A stretch of 64,000 nt of DNA, from positions 496,017-560,016 of the forward strand of contig NZ_HE610717.1 of NCBI RefSeq assembly GCF_000321025.1, in the 5' to 3' direction. The stretch is from Peptoniphilus senegalensis JC140 (lineage in GTDB: Bacteria; Bacillota; Clostridia; Tissierellales; Peptoniphilaceae). Shown piece by piece: positions 6,486 to 14,932 of the stretch (position 1 is its first letter; every line of letters starts with the position of its first letter). A program made the translations under genes and the position numbers. Below the pieces are notes generated by a model. The model saw only the letters and a program-made list of their open reading frames with translations, was not told the origin of the DNA and did not search any database.

Positions 6486-7728
6486 CTGTGTTTGGAAAGA
6501 GATTTACTAATGCTACTTTTTCCACCCTATATACTTCTTTTAAAGATTTTAAATCCCTTGCTTGGGTTGCTGGGTTGCAGGAAATATAAACTATTCTTTC
6601 TACTGGGTTTTCCTTTAAGAAGTTTACCATTTTTTCGTCAAGTCCCTTTCTAGGTGGGTCAACTATTATTTTATTTGGCGAAATTTTTTCTTCTTCCCAA
6701 AGTTTTTCTATGGCTTCCTCTGCCGCTCCCTTTATAAATCTTGCCTCAATACTATTATTTTCTGCATTTATCCTTGCATCATCGACGGCACTATCTACTA
6801 TTTCTATTCCAATTACCTGAGCTTTACTTTTCGCTACAGAAAGTGATATTGATCCAACTCCACAATATAAATCGTAAATTATATCCTCTTCTTTGGGCTC
6901 TAAAAACTCAATAGCTTTTTGGTATAATTTTTCTGTAGAAAGTCTATTTATTTGAAAAAAAGATTCTGGAGAAATTTTATAATTTATGTCTAATAATTTT
7001 TCTCCTATGGCGTCCTCTCCATAAATTTTTTCAAATTCTCGTGAATAATGAAACTTGTCTCCTGCATTGTAATTTAGATAAATTGATTTTACTCCTGCAT
7101 CAATTAAATCAGGAAGGACATCCTTTATTTCCACTTCTCCATCTCTTGTTACAAGTATTAATAGGACTTCTCCCTTGTAGTTTGTCCTTATTCCAATTCG
7201 TTTTAAGTCCTTTAGTTTTCTAAACCTCCACATTATTTTCAAGACTTCATTAGCTATATCTCTTTGCATTATGCAGTTTTTTATTGCCACAATATCCTTT
7301 GAATTTTTGCCATAAAGTCCAATTAGGCCATCTTGCACTTGGAACTGCATATTGTTTCTGTAATGTGTTTTTTCCAGCGAGTCAAAAACTTCTTCTACTT
7401 TGATGTCGAGACCTGCAATTTTTTCTAAATTCTTATTTACATCTTCTTCCTTCCACTTTAATTCCATCTCATCAGAATAATTTAGAAAGTCGCAACCTCC
7501 ACACTCTTTAAAATAAGGACAGGGGCTTTTCACTCTGTCCTTAGATTTTTTTCTTATATTTAGAATTTTTCCCTTGCAAAAATTTTTCTTTTTCTTAGTT
7601 ATGAGAAATTCAACTTCATCTCCAATTACTCCACCATCTAAAAATACTGGCAGCCCATCTACTTTTGTCATGCCAAGTCCCTTGAAATCAAAGTCAATTA
7701 TTTCTCTTGTAAATTTATTTTCTTCCAT
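6442..7728 (-). CDS. rlmD: 23S rRNA (uracil-C5)-methyltransferase RlmD/RumA
   Basis: A 428-residue S-adenosylmethionine-dependent enzyme that makes 5-methyluridine in 23S rRNA. An N-terminal TRAM/OB part (to about residue 60) is followed by the iron-sulfur cysteines C70, C76, C79 and C152. The methyltransferase core shows YDLYCGVGSIS at 285-295 for SAM binding, DPPRKG at 357-362 and the catalytic cysteine C384 in ISCNPATQARDL. Which of RlmC/RlmD/RlmCD activities it has cannot be told. The final codons after HVEC (IALIQRVKS) are probably supplied by the integrated element, so the C-terminus may differ from the uninterrupted allele. It overlaps cvfB by 14 bases. Confidence 0.93.
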   Translation of the reverse strand: MEENKFTREIIDFDFKGLGMTKVDGLPVFLDGGVIGDEVEFLITKKKKNFCKGKILNIRKKSKDRVKSPCPYFKECGGCDFLNYSDEMELKWKEEDVNKNLEKIAGLDIKVEEVFDSLEKTHYRNNMQFQVQDGLIGLYGKNSKDIVAIKNCIMQRDIANEVLKIMWRFRKLKDLKRIGIRTNYKGEVLLILVTRDGEVEIKDVLPDLIDAGVKSIYLNYNAGDKFHYSREFEKIYGEDAIGEKLLDINYKISPESFFQINRLSTEKLYQKAIEFLEPKEEDIIYDLYCGVGSISLSVAKSKAQVIGIEIVDSAVDDARINAENNSIEARFIKGAAEEAIEKLWEEEKISPNKIIVDPPRKGLDEKMVNFLKENPVERIVYISCNPATQARDLKSLKEVYRVEKVALVNLFPNTAHVECIALIQRVKS

Positions 7729-8542
7729 GTCTCAACTCTATTTTAGTATCATAAATATTTATGCTTCTATTTTTATAAAGATGTCCAACTGCTCTCTTAT
7801 AGGCTTTTTTGCTAAGTCCTGTCAAGTCCTTAATGATTTCTGGATCAGACTTATCGCCAATTTCAAGAACACCACCATTGTCTTCAAGTAGTTCTAAAAT
7901 TAAATCAGCATCGGCATCTATTTGCTTATAAGCCTTTTCTCTAAGAGTCAAAGTTATAAATCCAGTTTGTAAAATTCTTTGCACTCTTGCCTCAACTTCA
8001 TCTCCAATTTTATAAATTCCCTTTATTTCTTCAGCAGGAATCATTCCATCATACTTGTTATCAATGGCAACAAAGGCACCAGGTCTTCCAATGCTATAAA
8101 TAGTTCCTTTAACTATTTCATTGACCTTATATTTGTCATTTACTAAAAGTTTGTCCTTTATATTCATTGTAAGGGCAAGTCTGTCACTCTTATCATGGTA
8201 TAAATACAAAAGATATCCTTCCCCAACAGTTAATCTTCCATAACTTTCTTTAAAAGGTAAGAAAATGTCCTTTCCAATTCCATTATCAACAAAGTAACCA
8301 ACCTTCGCCTTGTCAACGACCTTTAATTTTTTTAAGTCGCCAACTTGTGCATAAGGTCTCTTTAGTGTCGCTTCAAATTCTTCATGAATGTTGTAGACAA
8401 AGGCTTCAACTTCGTCTCCTACCTTTAAATCCTCTCCCTCGCCCTTTGCAAGAAGAACTTTATTATTTTCATCATCGGCTAAAAAAACTTTCTTGCCATT
8501 TTTTGATTCTACTTTTAATTTTTGTATTTTTCCTAATTCCAT
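7715..8542 (-). CDS. cvfB: CvfB-type S1 RNA-binding protein
   Basis: A 275-residue protein made of three S1-like OB folds followed by a winged helix. The third S1 domain is clear (VKGTIYSIGRPGAFVAID, then GMIPAEEI and VEARVQRI, about 145-200), and the C-terminal part from about 215 (DADLILELLEDNGG, then LSKKAYKRAVGHLYK) is the winged helix. CvfB of Staphylococcus aureus is an RNA-binding regulator of virulence; the role here is unknown but RNA binding is expected. It overlaps rlmD downstream by 14 bases and the unknown upstream gene by 10, so all three form one operon. Confidence 0.88.
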   Translation of the reverse strand: MELGKIQKLKVESKNGKKVFLADDENNKVLLAKGEGEDLKVGDEVEAFVYNIHEEFEATLKRPYAQVGDLKKLKVVDKAKVGYFVDNGIGKDIFLPFKESYGRLTVGEGYLLYLYHDKSDRLALTMNIKDKLLVNDKYKVNEIVKGTIYSIGRPGAFVAIDNKYDGMIPAEEIKGIYKIGDEVEARVQRILQTGFITLTLREKAYKQIDADADLILELLEDNGGVLEIGDKSDPEIIKDLTGLSKKAYKRAVGHLYKNRSINIYDTKIELRHGRK

Positions 8543-9114
8543 GCCTTCTCCTCAATTATTTCTTTTCCAATTTCCGTAGTTTTATCGTGCAAATCATCTA
8601 TTATCCCATAATCTATATTCTTCAAAATATCTATTCCGTAATATATAAAAGCTGGATGCCTTAATAAACTTAAAAAAATTTCATAAGCTCTTCTTACTTC
8701 TTGAAGATTGTAATATTTTGTCAGTAACATTCCAAATTTCACACACTCTTCAACTTTTGAGTCTCTCATAAGTAAAATCGAAAGCCCTACTAATTTCGAT
8801 TCGTCAAATTCAATTTTTTGCAGTAAAAATGTTAGAAAATTTCTCTCGGCTTCCACTGCTCTGTTGTCCTTAAAAAATTTTTCAAATTCATCTATTGCCT
8901 GGCTATCTCTCAAATAATAATCATCAACAGCCTTATTTATCTCTCTTGTGTTAATATGATTTAATTTTATTTCGCCCTTTGCAAGAGAAAGTTCGTAGCT
9001 CCCATCAGATAAATGAAAATCTTTTATTTCTTTTAATTTCTCTAAATCAAAATTACTTTCCCAAAGAACTTTATATATCGACTTTTCCTTTTTAAATCTC
9101 TTAAATAACTTCAT
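8533..9114 (-). CDS. Unknown 193-residue soluble helical protein
   Basis: I do not recognise this protein. It has no signal peptide or membrane segment. The first 15 residues are very basic, then charged and leucine-rich helices follow to the end; the section 100-180 looks like an all-helical bundle. It is the first gene of the operon with cvfB and rlmD, overlapping cvfB by 10 bases. An extended -10 element ends only six bases before the ATG and no Shine-Dalgarno site is present, so its mRNA may be leaderless. Coding status is supported by length, overlaps and the absence of a competing frame. Confidence 0.7.
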   Translation of the reverse strand: MKLFKRFKKEKSIYKVLWESNFDLEKLKEIKDFHLSDGSYELSLAKGEIKLNHINTREINKAVDDYYLRDSQAIDEFEKFFKDNRAVEAERNFLTFLLQKIEFDESKLVGLSILLMRDSKVEECVKFGMLLTKYYNLQEVRRAYEIFLSLLRHPAFIYYGIDILKNIDYGIIDDLHDKTTEIGKEIIEEKAWN

Positions 9115-9120
9115 GTCTCT

Positions 9121-9130
9121 ATTTTATCAC
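9121..9130 (-). promoter_or_regulatory. Extended -10 promoter for the unknown gene-cvfB-rlmD operon
   Basis: On the minus strand TGATAAAAT (TG one base before TAAAAT) lies directly before the gene; -10 is at 9121-9126 and the ATG at 9114. A TTGACA exists at 9151-9156 but the 24-base spacer is too long, so an extended -10 is assumed. Confidence 0.5.
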
Positions 9131-9153
9131 AAGAGCCTAGATTTTTATATTGT

Positions 9154-9181
9154 CAAAAAAATAAGAGCCTAGGCCCTTATT
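9154..9181 (-). terminator. Terminator of the DUF503-nth-VanW operon
   Basis: A nearly perfect palindrome read leftward (AATAAGGGCC, GGCTCTTATT with one G-U) followed by seven Us. The stop codon of the VanW gene is in the stem. CTAGGCTCTT recurs in the promoter just downstream. Confidence 0.8.
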
Positions 9182-10574
9182 AATCTTCATCATTATCTTC
9201 TTTATCACTTGGACTTCCTGTTCCAACTACAACAACTTTGTCCTTTGGAAGGTAATAGGATTTTGAAATTTCTTTTTTGTCTACTACTTCGCCATTTTTA
9301 ATTATTTCTTTATAAGTCTTATAAGAATAACCCTTTGCTCCACTTTCTTTCACAGTTGATTCTCCTTCAGGCAAAGCGTCTGAATAAACTGTGTCAACTC
9401 CTGGACTAACTGTGTCTAAAAGTTCTGGTACAATTTTTATTTCATAGTCTCTGTCGCTGCTGTTTCCCAAAATTTTAAAATTTAATTTTTCTCCATTTGC
9501 CTCTGCTAATATTAAAATAGGATTATTGGTATTATTTTTAAATTTTAAATCCTTGTAACCTCTTGCCACAGCAGCATCTGTACCAAGGTCAACATAATGA
9601 ATTGGTCTTGAGTGATTGTGTCTTTCTGTAATTTCTAAGTCAGATAAAACTAAAGAATTATAGAGGGTTGTGGAAACTTGACAAATTCCTCCGCCAATTC
9701 CATCTTCATATTCTCCTCCTACGATTACAGTTGCATTTTTAAAACCAGTTTCTTCAGAAATTTCGCCCACAACATCATTAAAGGAAATTTCATCGTCTGG
9801 ATTTAACTTCATGTTGTTAAACTTTGATGCGGCAAGTCTTATGTTTTCCTTGCGATTTTTAATGGAAGATGAATAGTCTGTCTCAAAATCCCCAAGTTTT
9901 TTGTTTATTCCTTCATAATAATTAGAATAAATTTTTGGCTCAGTCTTATAGACTGGAAGTTCGATTTTTTCCTCATGCAAAATATCTAAATTGATTAATT
10001 CCTTTGCCTCATTTAAGTCCATATATCTACCAATCTCAGAGTCCTTTATAGTTACACTTCCATCAGATTTTATAATAGGATGAGCATCAAGAGGCTTCTT
10101 AAAAATTTTATTTCCAATATTTAAAATTACTTCTTCTCTTTTAGAATTATTTATGTCCGCTTTTGCGAGAAAATTCTTTTTAAAAATTGCAGCTTTTAAA
10201 ATATCAATGTAATTATAAAAAACATTGTCAGACCTACCATAACTATAAGCACTATTTACAACATCTTCCAAGTTTAACTTATAGCCAAAGTCCTTTAAAG
10301 GCACAGGCACAGTGATATCTTCATAGGTAAAATTAACTATTTTATTTTTTATCATCTCATCTGTAATGGTCTTTACTTCCCTTAAAGCATCTTCCTTTGA
10401 TAATCTTGATACATCTATGCCCTCAATTTTTACACCTCTGTGCATATAAGGATTAGTGTACTCTTTAGTGAAATACATTACAGAAATAAAAATTATCATC
10501 AAAATAAGCGCAAGGGTAATTAAAATTTTTTTATTAATATCTAAAAATTTATTGCCTAAATTTTCCATAATCAT
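9180..10574 (-). CDS. VanW/YoaR family wall-associated protein with G5 domain
   Basis: About 464 residues. An N-terminal membrane anchor (about 14-35) is followed by peptidoglycan-binding-4-like repeats (about 50-215), a VanW domain (about 230-365, with SFNDVVGEIS, GGGICQVSTTLYN and ERHNHSRP) and a C-terminal G5-like stretch (about 400-455). VanW proteins occur in vancomycin clusters and in many Gram-positive genomes without resistance; their function is unsettled but extracytoplasmic and wall-related. The start is taken as ATG at 10574, overlapping the nth stop (TGATG); the ATG at 10568 is also possible. No resistance genes adjoin it. Confidence 0.88.
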   Translation of the reverse strand: MIMENLGNKFLDINKKILITLALILMIIFISVMYFTKEYTNPYMHRGVKIEGIDVSRLSKEDALREVKTITDEMIKNKIVNFTYEDITVPVPLKDFGYKLNLEDVVNSAYSYGRSDNVFYNYIDILKAAIFKKNFLAKADINNSKREEVILNIGNKIFKKPLDAHPIIKSDGSVTIKDSEIGRYMDLNEAKELINLDILHEEKIELPVYKTEPKIYSNYYEGINKKLGDFETDYSSSIKNRKENIRLAASKFNNMKLNPDDEISFNDVVGEISEETGFKNATVIVGGEYEDGIGGGICQVSTTLYNSLVLSDLEITERHNHSRPIHYVDLGTDAAVARGYKDLKFKNNTNNPILILAEANGEKLNFKILGNSSDRDYEIKIVPELLDTVSPGVDTVYSDALPEGESTVKESGAKGYSYKTYKEIIKNGEVVDKKEISKSYYLPKDKVVVVGTGSPSDKEDNDED

Positions 10575-11212
10575 CAAACCTCATAATATCTGCAAATATT
10601 ATTAATAGTACAACCTTCACAGTTGGGATTTCTTGCAGTGCAGCATCTTCTGCCGTGAAAAATAAATAAATGATGTGCATTTGTCCATCTACTTTTATCA
10701 ATTTTATTTTGAAGTGCTTTTTCTGTATCTAATACATTTTTTTCATGGACAAAACCAATTCTATTGCTAACTCTAAAAACATGAGTGTCAACTGCAATAG
10801 CGGGTACTCCAAAAGCAGTAGACGCTACTACATTGGCTGTCTTTTTGCCAACTCCAGGTAACTTCATAAGTTCAGAGATTGTATTTGGTACTTCGCCATT
10901 ATAATCTTCTAAGATTACACTAGAACTTGCCTTAATATTTTTTGCCTTATTTCTAAAAAGACCACATTCCTTAATTAGTCCCTCTAATTTCTTTATGTCC
11001 ATATAGGCAAAGTCTTCTGGCTCCTTATATTTTTTAAACATCTCAGAAGTAACTTTATTTACTCTGACATCAGTACATTGTGCCGATAAAATTGTTGCGA
11101 CTAAAAGTTCAAAGGGGCTTTCATGTTCCAGTTCACAGTGGGCATCTGGGTAAGTTTTCTCCAATATATCAAGGCATAAATCTGCCTCTTCATGAGTTAA
11201 AATATCCTTCAT
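10574..11212 (-). CDS. nth: Endonuclease III (DNA glycosylase/AP lyase)
   Basis: A 212-residue base-excision repair enzyme that removes oxidised pyrimidines and nicks at abasic sites. The helix-hairpin-helix LPGVGKKTANVV at 118-129 includes the catalytic lysine K124, and the catalytic aspartate is D142 in VDTHVFR. The C-terminal iron-sulfur cluster is complete: C191, C198, C201, C207 with 6-2-5 spacing. It lies between the DUF503 gene (8 bases upstream) and the VanW gene. Confidence 0.96.
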   Translation of the reverse strand: MKDILTHEEADLCLDILEKTYPDAHCELEHESPFELLVATILSAQCTDVRVNKVTSEMFKKYKEPEDFAYMDIKKLEGLIKECGLFRNKAKNIKASSSVILEDYNGEVPNTISELMKLPGVGKKTANVVASTAFGVPAIAVDTHVFRVSNRIGFVHEKNVLDTEKALQNKIDKSRWTNAHHLFIFHGRRCCTARNPNCEGCTINNICRYYEV

Positions 11213-11220
11213 ATTATCCT

Positions 11221-11502
11221 CTATAAAATTTCTTTTTCTATATTCATAATTTCAATTTCGCTGTAAGCGTTAAAAAATTGTATTACTCTTTCAAGGGTTT
11301 CATCTACAATTTTTTTGTCATTGGAAACTGTGGTAAATCCAATAATACTTTTCTGCCATTTATCATTTTCTCCAACTTCAGCTATTGAAATATTAAATCT
11401 ATTTTTTGACTTCTCAATAATACTTTTTACGACGGATCTCTTTGACTTTAAAGAGTTTGCATCATAAATAAATATTTCACAAGTGCATATTCCTATTATC
11501 AT
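11221..11502 (-). CDS. DUF503 (YlxP-like) small protein
   Basis: A 93-residue protein starting MIIGICTCEIFI, then LKSKRSVVKSIIEKSKNRFNISIAEVG, which is the DUF503/YlxP pattern; the match reaches the first residue, which fixes the start. YlxP is often found near rbfA and infB and is presumed to be linked to ribosome function, but here it leads the nth-VanW operon. An extended -10 (TGTTATAAT) ends seven bases before the ATG and there is no ribosome binding site, so this is a good candidate for a leaderless mRNA. Confidence 0.85.
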   Translation of the reverse strand: MIIGICTCEIFIYDANSLKSKRSVVKSIIEKSKNRFNISIAEVGENDKWQKSIIGFTTVSNDKKIVDETLERVIQFFNAYSEIEIMNIEKEIL

Positions 11503-11509
11503 AAGTCTT

Positions 11510-11518
11510 ATTATAACA
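11510..11518 (-). promoter_or_regulatory. Extended -10 promoter of the DUF503-nth-VanW operon
   Basis: TGTTATAAT on the minus strand; the hexamer TATAAT is at 11510-11515. Only seven bases separate it from the ATG at 11502, which puts the transcription start at or next to the start codon. No good -35 was found. Confidence 0.6.
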
Positions 11519-11587
11519 TGTTTACAAAAATCTTTTTATGAATAATTATTTTTTATTAGTATTTTACTTATTTTTATTCTATATAAA

Positions 11588-11636
11588 TGGAAATTATATT
11601 AATTTTATGTTATATTTTAATCGCAGTAGTTACTGC
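11588..11636 (+). promoter_or_regulatory. Promoter and operator-like palindrome before the ABC transporter operon
   Basis: TATATT at 11611-11616 with a weak TGGAAA 17 bases upstream (11588-11593) forms a plausible promoter. At the expected start point lies a perfect inverted repeat, GCAGTA-GT-TACTGC (11623-11636), well placed to be an operator. An AGGAGG site at 11651-11656 serves the first gene. Confidence 0.5.
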
Positions 11637-11660
11637 AAATAAAATATTTTAGGAGGAATC

Positions 11661-13181
11661 ATGAAAAGGATTACTTTAGTCTTAACTTTTTTTCTAGGAG
11701 TACTACTTCTAGCAGGATGTTCTAACTCAAAGGACAAGGCAGGAGATAGTGATAAAAAAAGTGAAGAAAACACACTAAGAGTAGCGATGGCTACAGAAAT
11801 TGATTCGTTAGATCCCTTTAAGATGACAGCTGGCGACACAGAAACTATTATGGATCAAGTTTTCGACGGATTATTTGATGTAGACACAGATGGAAGTCTG
11901 ATTCCTGATTTAGCAGAGAGTTATTCTGTCTCAGAAGACGGAAAAACCTATGACTTTAAGTTAAAGAAGGATGTATATTTCCACGACGGAAAGAAGTTTG
12001 GTGCTGAGGATGTTTTATATACCTACGATGCTATGGCAGGTTTAACATCAAAGGAACCCCTATCATCAAAATTTGCAATTATTGACAAAATTGAAGTTAT
12101 TGATGATTTAAGTGTCAGAGTTCATTTAAAAGAAAGACAAAATGGTTTTATTTATTTGACACTTAGACCAATAGTGGAAAAAGATTATAAAGATAATGGA
12201 ACTAAACCAATTGGAACAGGACCTTATCAATTTGTTTCATACACTCCAGGTGAGGGTTTAAAACTTAAAAAATTTGAAGATTATCACAAAAAAGATCATA
12301 TAGCTCACTTTGAAAATCTTGAAGTAATAAGAATTACTGACAGACAAACCATGATTATGGCTTTAAAAAATAAGGATTTAGATTTAGCCGATCGTATTTC
12401 TGCTGAAGAAGCCGATCAACTTGGCGATGCTTGTACAATTAATAATTTCCCACAAAACTTAGTACAAGTTATGGGCTTAAACAATGACTTCAAGCCTTTC
12501 CAAGACAAAAATGTAAGACTAGCTCTTAACTATGCAATTGATAGAGATGAAATTATTGAAAGTGCAGCTGAAGGTAAAGCAACAAAATTGTTCTCATCTT
12601 TTTCTCCAGCTTTAAAGGAATATTTTGAGGATTTAGGAGAATATTATCCTCATGATGTTGAAAAAGCAAAGGCTCTATTAAAAGAAGCTGGCTATGAAAA
12701 GGGACTTAGCTTTAAATTAACTGTGCCAAGTGATTATAAGTACCATATGAACACAGCTGAACTTATTCAATCTCAACTTCAAAAAGTTGGCGTAGAAGTT
12801 ACAATTGACCCTATTGAATTTTCATCTTGGCTAACTAAAGTTTATAAGGATAGAGATTATGAAGCAACAGTAGTAGGTTTTATTGGTTATCTTGATCCAG
12901 TTCAAATTTTAGGAAGATACACTTCTGAAAATGAAAAGAACTATATAAACTTTAAGTCTAAGAATTTTGATGCAGCCATTTTAAATGCAGAAAAAGCTTC
13001 AACAAAAGATGAAGAAATAAAAAATATTAAAGAATCTCAAAGAATTCTAGCAGAAGAAGCTGCTTCAGTATTTATTGCAGATCCTGACAACAATCAAGCC
13101 CTAAGTAAGGGTTTAACTGGCTTAAATCAATATCCTATTCAAAAATTAAATCTTGAGGATGTAAAATTAGAAAATGAGTAA
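11661..13181 (+). CDS. ABC transporter substrate-binding lipoprotein, family 5 (peptide/nickel type)
   Basis: A 506-residue extracellular binding protein. The signal peptide ends in the lipobox LLAGC (cysteine near residue 20), so it is lipid-anchored. The mature part shows the family 5 pattern: EIDSLDPFKMTAGDTE, YDFKLKKDVYFHDGKKF near 100-115, GTGPYQFVSY near 182-191 and VRLALNYAIDRDEI near 288-301. These proteins bind oligopeptides, dipeptides, nickel or similar ligands; the ligand cannot be told from sequence. It is the first gene of a five-gene operon that also encodes two permeases and two ATPases, and overlaps the first permease by eight bases. Confidence 0.93.
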   Translation: MKRITLVLTFFLGVLLLAGCSNSKDKAGDSDKKSEENTLRVAMATEIDSLDPFKMTAGDTETIMDQVFDGLFDVDTDGSLIPDLAESYSVSEDGKTYDFKLKKDVYFHDGKKFGAEDVLYTYDAMAGLTSKEPLSSKFAIIDKIEVIDDLSVRVHLKERQNGFIYLTLRPIVEKDYKDNGTKPIGTGPYQFVSYTPGEGLKLKKFEDYHKKDHIAHFENLEVIRITDRQTMIMALKNKDLDLADRISAEEADQLGDACTINNFPQNLVQVMGLNNDFKPFQDKNVRLALNYAIDRDEIIESAAEGKATKLFSSFSPALKEYFEDLGEYYPHDVEKAKALLKEAGYEKGLSFKLTVPSDYKYHMNTAELIQSQLQKVGVEVTIDPIEFSSWLTKVYKDRDYEATVVGFIGYLDPVQILGRYTSENEKNYINFKSKNFDAAILNAEKASTKDEEIKNIKESQRILAEEAASVFIADPDNNQALSKGLTGLNQYPIQKLNLEDVKLENE

Positions 13182-14115
13182 AATTATTTTTAAAAAGCTC
13201 ATCTCCCTCTTTCTTACACTATTTTTTGTAAGTCTAATAATTTTCTTTGTATTTCAAGTCCTTCCTGGAAATCCAGCAGAAATTATTTTAGGAACAGAGG
13301 CAGATGAAGCTCAAGTTCTAGCTCTTGAAAAAGAGCTGGGACTTGATAAACCAATTTTAGTAAGATATGGAAATTGGATAAAGGACATCTTAAAACTAGA
13401 TATGGGCACTTCTTTAAAATACCAAGTTCCTGTTAAGGATCTTTTTTTAAGGAAACTTCCTGTAACTTTATATTTGACATTTTTTTCCTTGTTTTTATCA
13501 CTTATAATTGCAATTCCTTTGTCAATTCAAATTACAGCAAAATCAGATAAATGGTATTCATCAATTATTACAGCTATTACACAGCTTGGCATTTCAATAC
13601 CATCTTTTTGGCTTGCCTTTTTACTAATCTATGTATTTGCAGTAAAGCTTGGATGGTTTAATACCCTTTCCTACAATGCAATGAGCGGAAACTTTTTGCA
13701 GAAACTTTCTAAGTTTTTCTTGCCCTCACTTGCTATTGCAATACCAAATATTGCTACAATAATTAGATATATGCAGTCAGCTATTTTAGATGAAATAAAC
13801 AAGGACTATGTGAGGACTGCAAGGATGAAGGGACTACTATTAAAGGATATTTTGTATAAACATGTGCTTAGAAATGCTTTAATTCCAGTTATAACAATTA
13901 TTGGCATTAGTATTACTTCGAGCGTTGGAGGAAGTTTAATAGTTGAAAATGTATTTTCACTTCCCGGCATTGGTTCACTTATTGTGCAGTCAATATCTTC
14001 AAGGGATTTTCCTCTCATTCAATCAGTAGTGCTTGCCGTTGCCTTTATGGTAATTTTCATAAATTTAATCGTAGACATACTTTACAGAATTGTAGATCCA
14101 AGAATAAGAGGTTAA
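13174..14115 (+). CDS. ABC transporter permease, DppB/OppB type
   Basis: A 313-residue permease with six predicted membrane helices, the first at about 10-30, followed by the long external segment typical of DppB/OppB (PGNPAEIILGTEADEAQV, LGLDKP, about 31-60). The coupling (EAA) loop is visible at DYVRTARMKGLLLKDILYKHVLRNALIP (about 210-237). It pairs with the next permease to form the channel. It overlaps the binding-protein gene by eight bases and ends one base before the next gene. Confidence 0.94.
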   Translation: MSKIIFKKLISLFLTLFFVSLIIFFVFQVLPGNPAEIILGTEADEAQVLALEKELGLDKPILVRYGNWIKDILKLDMGTSLKYQVPVKDLFLRKLPVTLYLTFFSLFLSLIIAIPLSIQITAKSDKWYSSIITAITQLGISIPSFWLAFLLIYVFAVKLGWFNTLSYNAMSGNFLQKLSKFFLPSLAIAIPNIATIIRYMQSAILDEINKDYVRTARMKGLLLKDILYKHVLRNALIPVITIIGISITSSVGGSLIVENVFSLPGIGSLIVQSISSRDFPLIQSVVLAVAFMVIFINLIVDILYRIVDPRIRG

Positions 14116-14116
14116 T

Positions 14117-14932
14117 ATGATTAGAGAAAATAAACTTTCAATTAAAATCGGAAAAATTATTTTAATCCTATATCTTTTAGTTTTTATAATCTCAATTTTT
14201 TGGACTCCCTATAATCCCAATGAAATTGTAACAGCTGACAAATTTTTATCTCCTTCCCTTGAACATCTCTTTGGAACAGACAATATGGGAAGAGATATTT
14301 TGTCAAGAATCATGGAAGGAACGAAAATTACAGTCTTACTTTCTTTTGGCACTGTATTTTTTGCCTTGGTCTTTGGTTCAATAATTGGAGCATCTGCTGG
14401 TTATTTTGGTGGAAATGTTGACGAAATTTTGATGCGATTTATTGATTCACTAATGGCCTTTCCTGGAATTTTATTTGCCATGATGCTTGTCTTTGTCTTT
14501 GGAGCAGGAATTCTAAACACAATTATAGCAATAGGCACTATGTCCATCCCCTACTTTGCAAGAGTTGTTAGGAGTGGTTTCTTGCAAGTGAAGGAATCAG
14601 TTTTTGTTAAGTCTGCTATTGTAAAAGGTGCTAGTCCCTTTTATATTGCAAAAAATCATATTTTCCCAAATATAAAAAATCAACTTATGGTTGCAATTAT
14701 ACTTTCTATTTCATCTGCAATTTTATCTGAAGCAGGACTCTCCTACTTAGGCTTGGGAGTTAGACCTCCTCATCCTTCTTGGGGAAGAATGTTAAAGGAA
14801 TCTCAGGCTTATTTTACTCAAGCACCTTGGTATTTTATATTTTCAGGTCTAAACCTTTCTCTTTTAGTGCTTGGCTTTACTTTGTTTGGCGAAAATTTCA
14901 GAAATAAGAGACTAAAGGAGAAAAAAGGATGA
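14117..14932 (+). CDS. ABC transporter permease, DppC/OppC type
   Basis: A 271-residue permease. After the first helix (about 10-30) comes the family motif HLFGTDNMGRDILSRI (about 51-66). The coupling loop is at SAIVKGASPFYIAKNHIFPN (about 165-185), and the C-terminal half has SEAGLSYLGLGVRPPHPSWG, diagnostic for DppC-like permeases. It forms a heterodimer with the DppB-type subunit. Its stop overlaps the next gene's start by four bases. Confidence 0.94.
   Translation: MIRENKLSIKIGKIILILYLLVFIISIFWTPYNPNEIVTADKFLSPSLEHLFGTDNMGRDILSRIMEGTKITVLLSFGTVFFALVFGSIIGASAGYFGGNVDEILMRFIDSLMAFPGILFAMMLVFVFGAGILNTIIAIGTMSIPYFARVVRSGFLQVKESVFVKSAIVKGASPFYIAKNHIFPNIKNQLMVAIILSISSAILSEAGLSYLGLGVRPPHPSWGRMLKESQAYFTQAPWYFIFSGLNLSLLVLGFTLFGENFRNKRLKEKKG

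Noticed and set aside
9121..9156. TTGACA at 9151-9156 as -35 of the promoter at 9121
   Set aside because: The spacer would be 24 bases; the sequence also overlaps the U-tract of the terminator.
9180..10574. VanW protein as a sign of glycopeptide resistance
   Set aside because: No vanH/A/X, vanB or sensor genes adjoin it; VanW-domain proteins with G5 domains are common in susceptible anaerobes. Tn1549 in other hosts carries vanB, but the cargo part of this element is outside the window.
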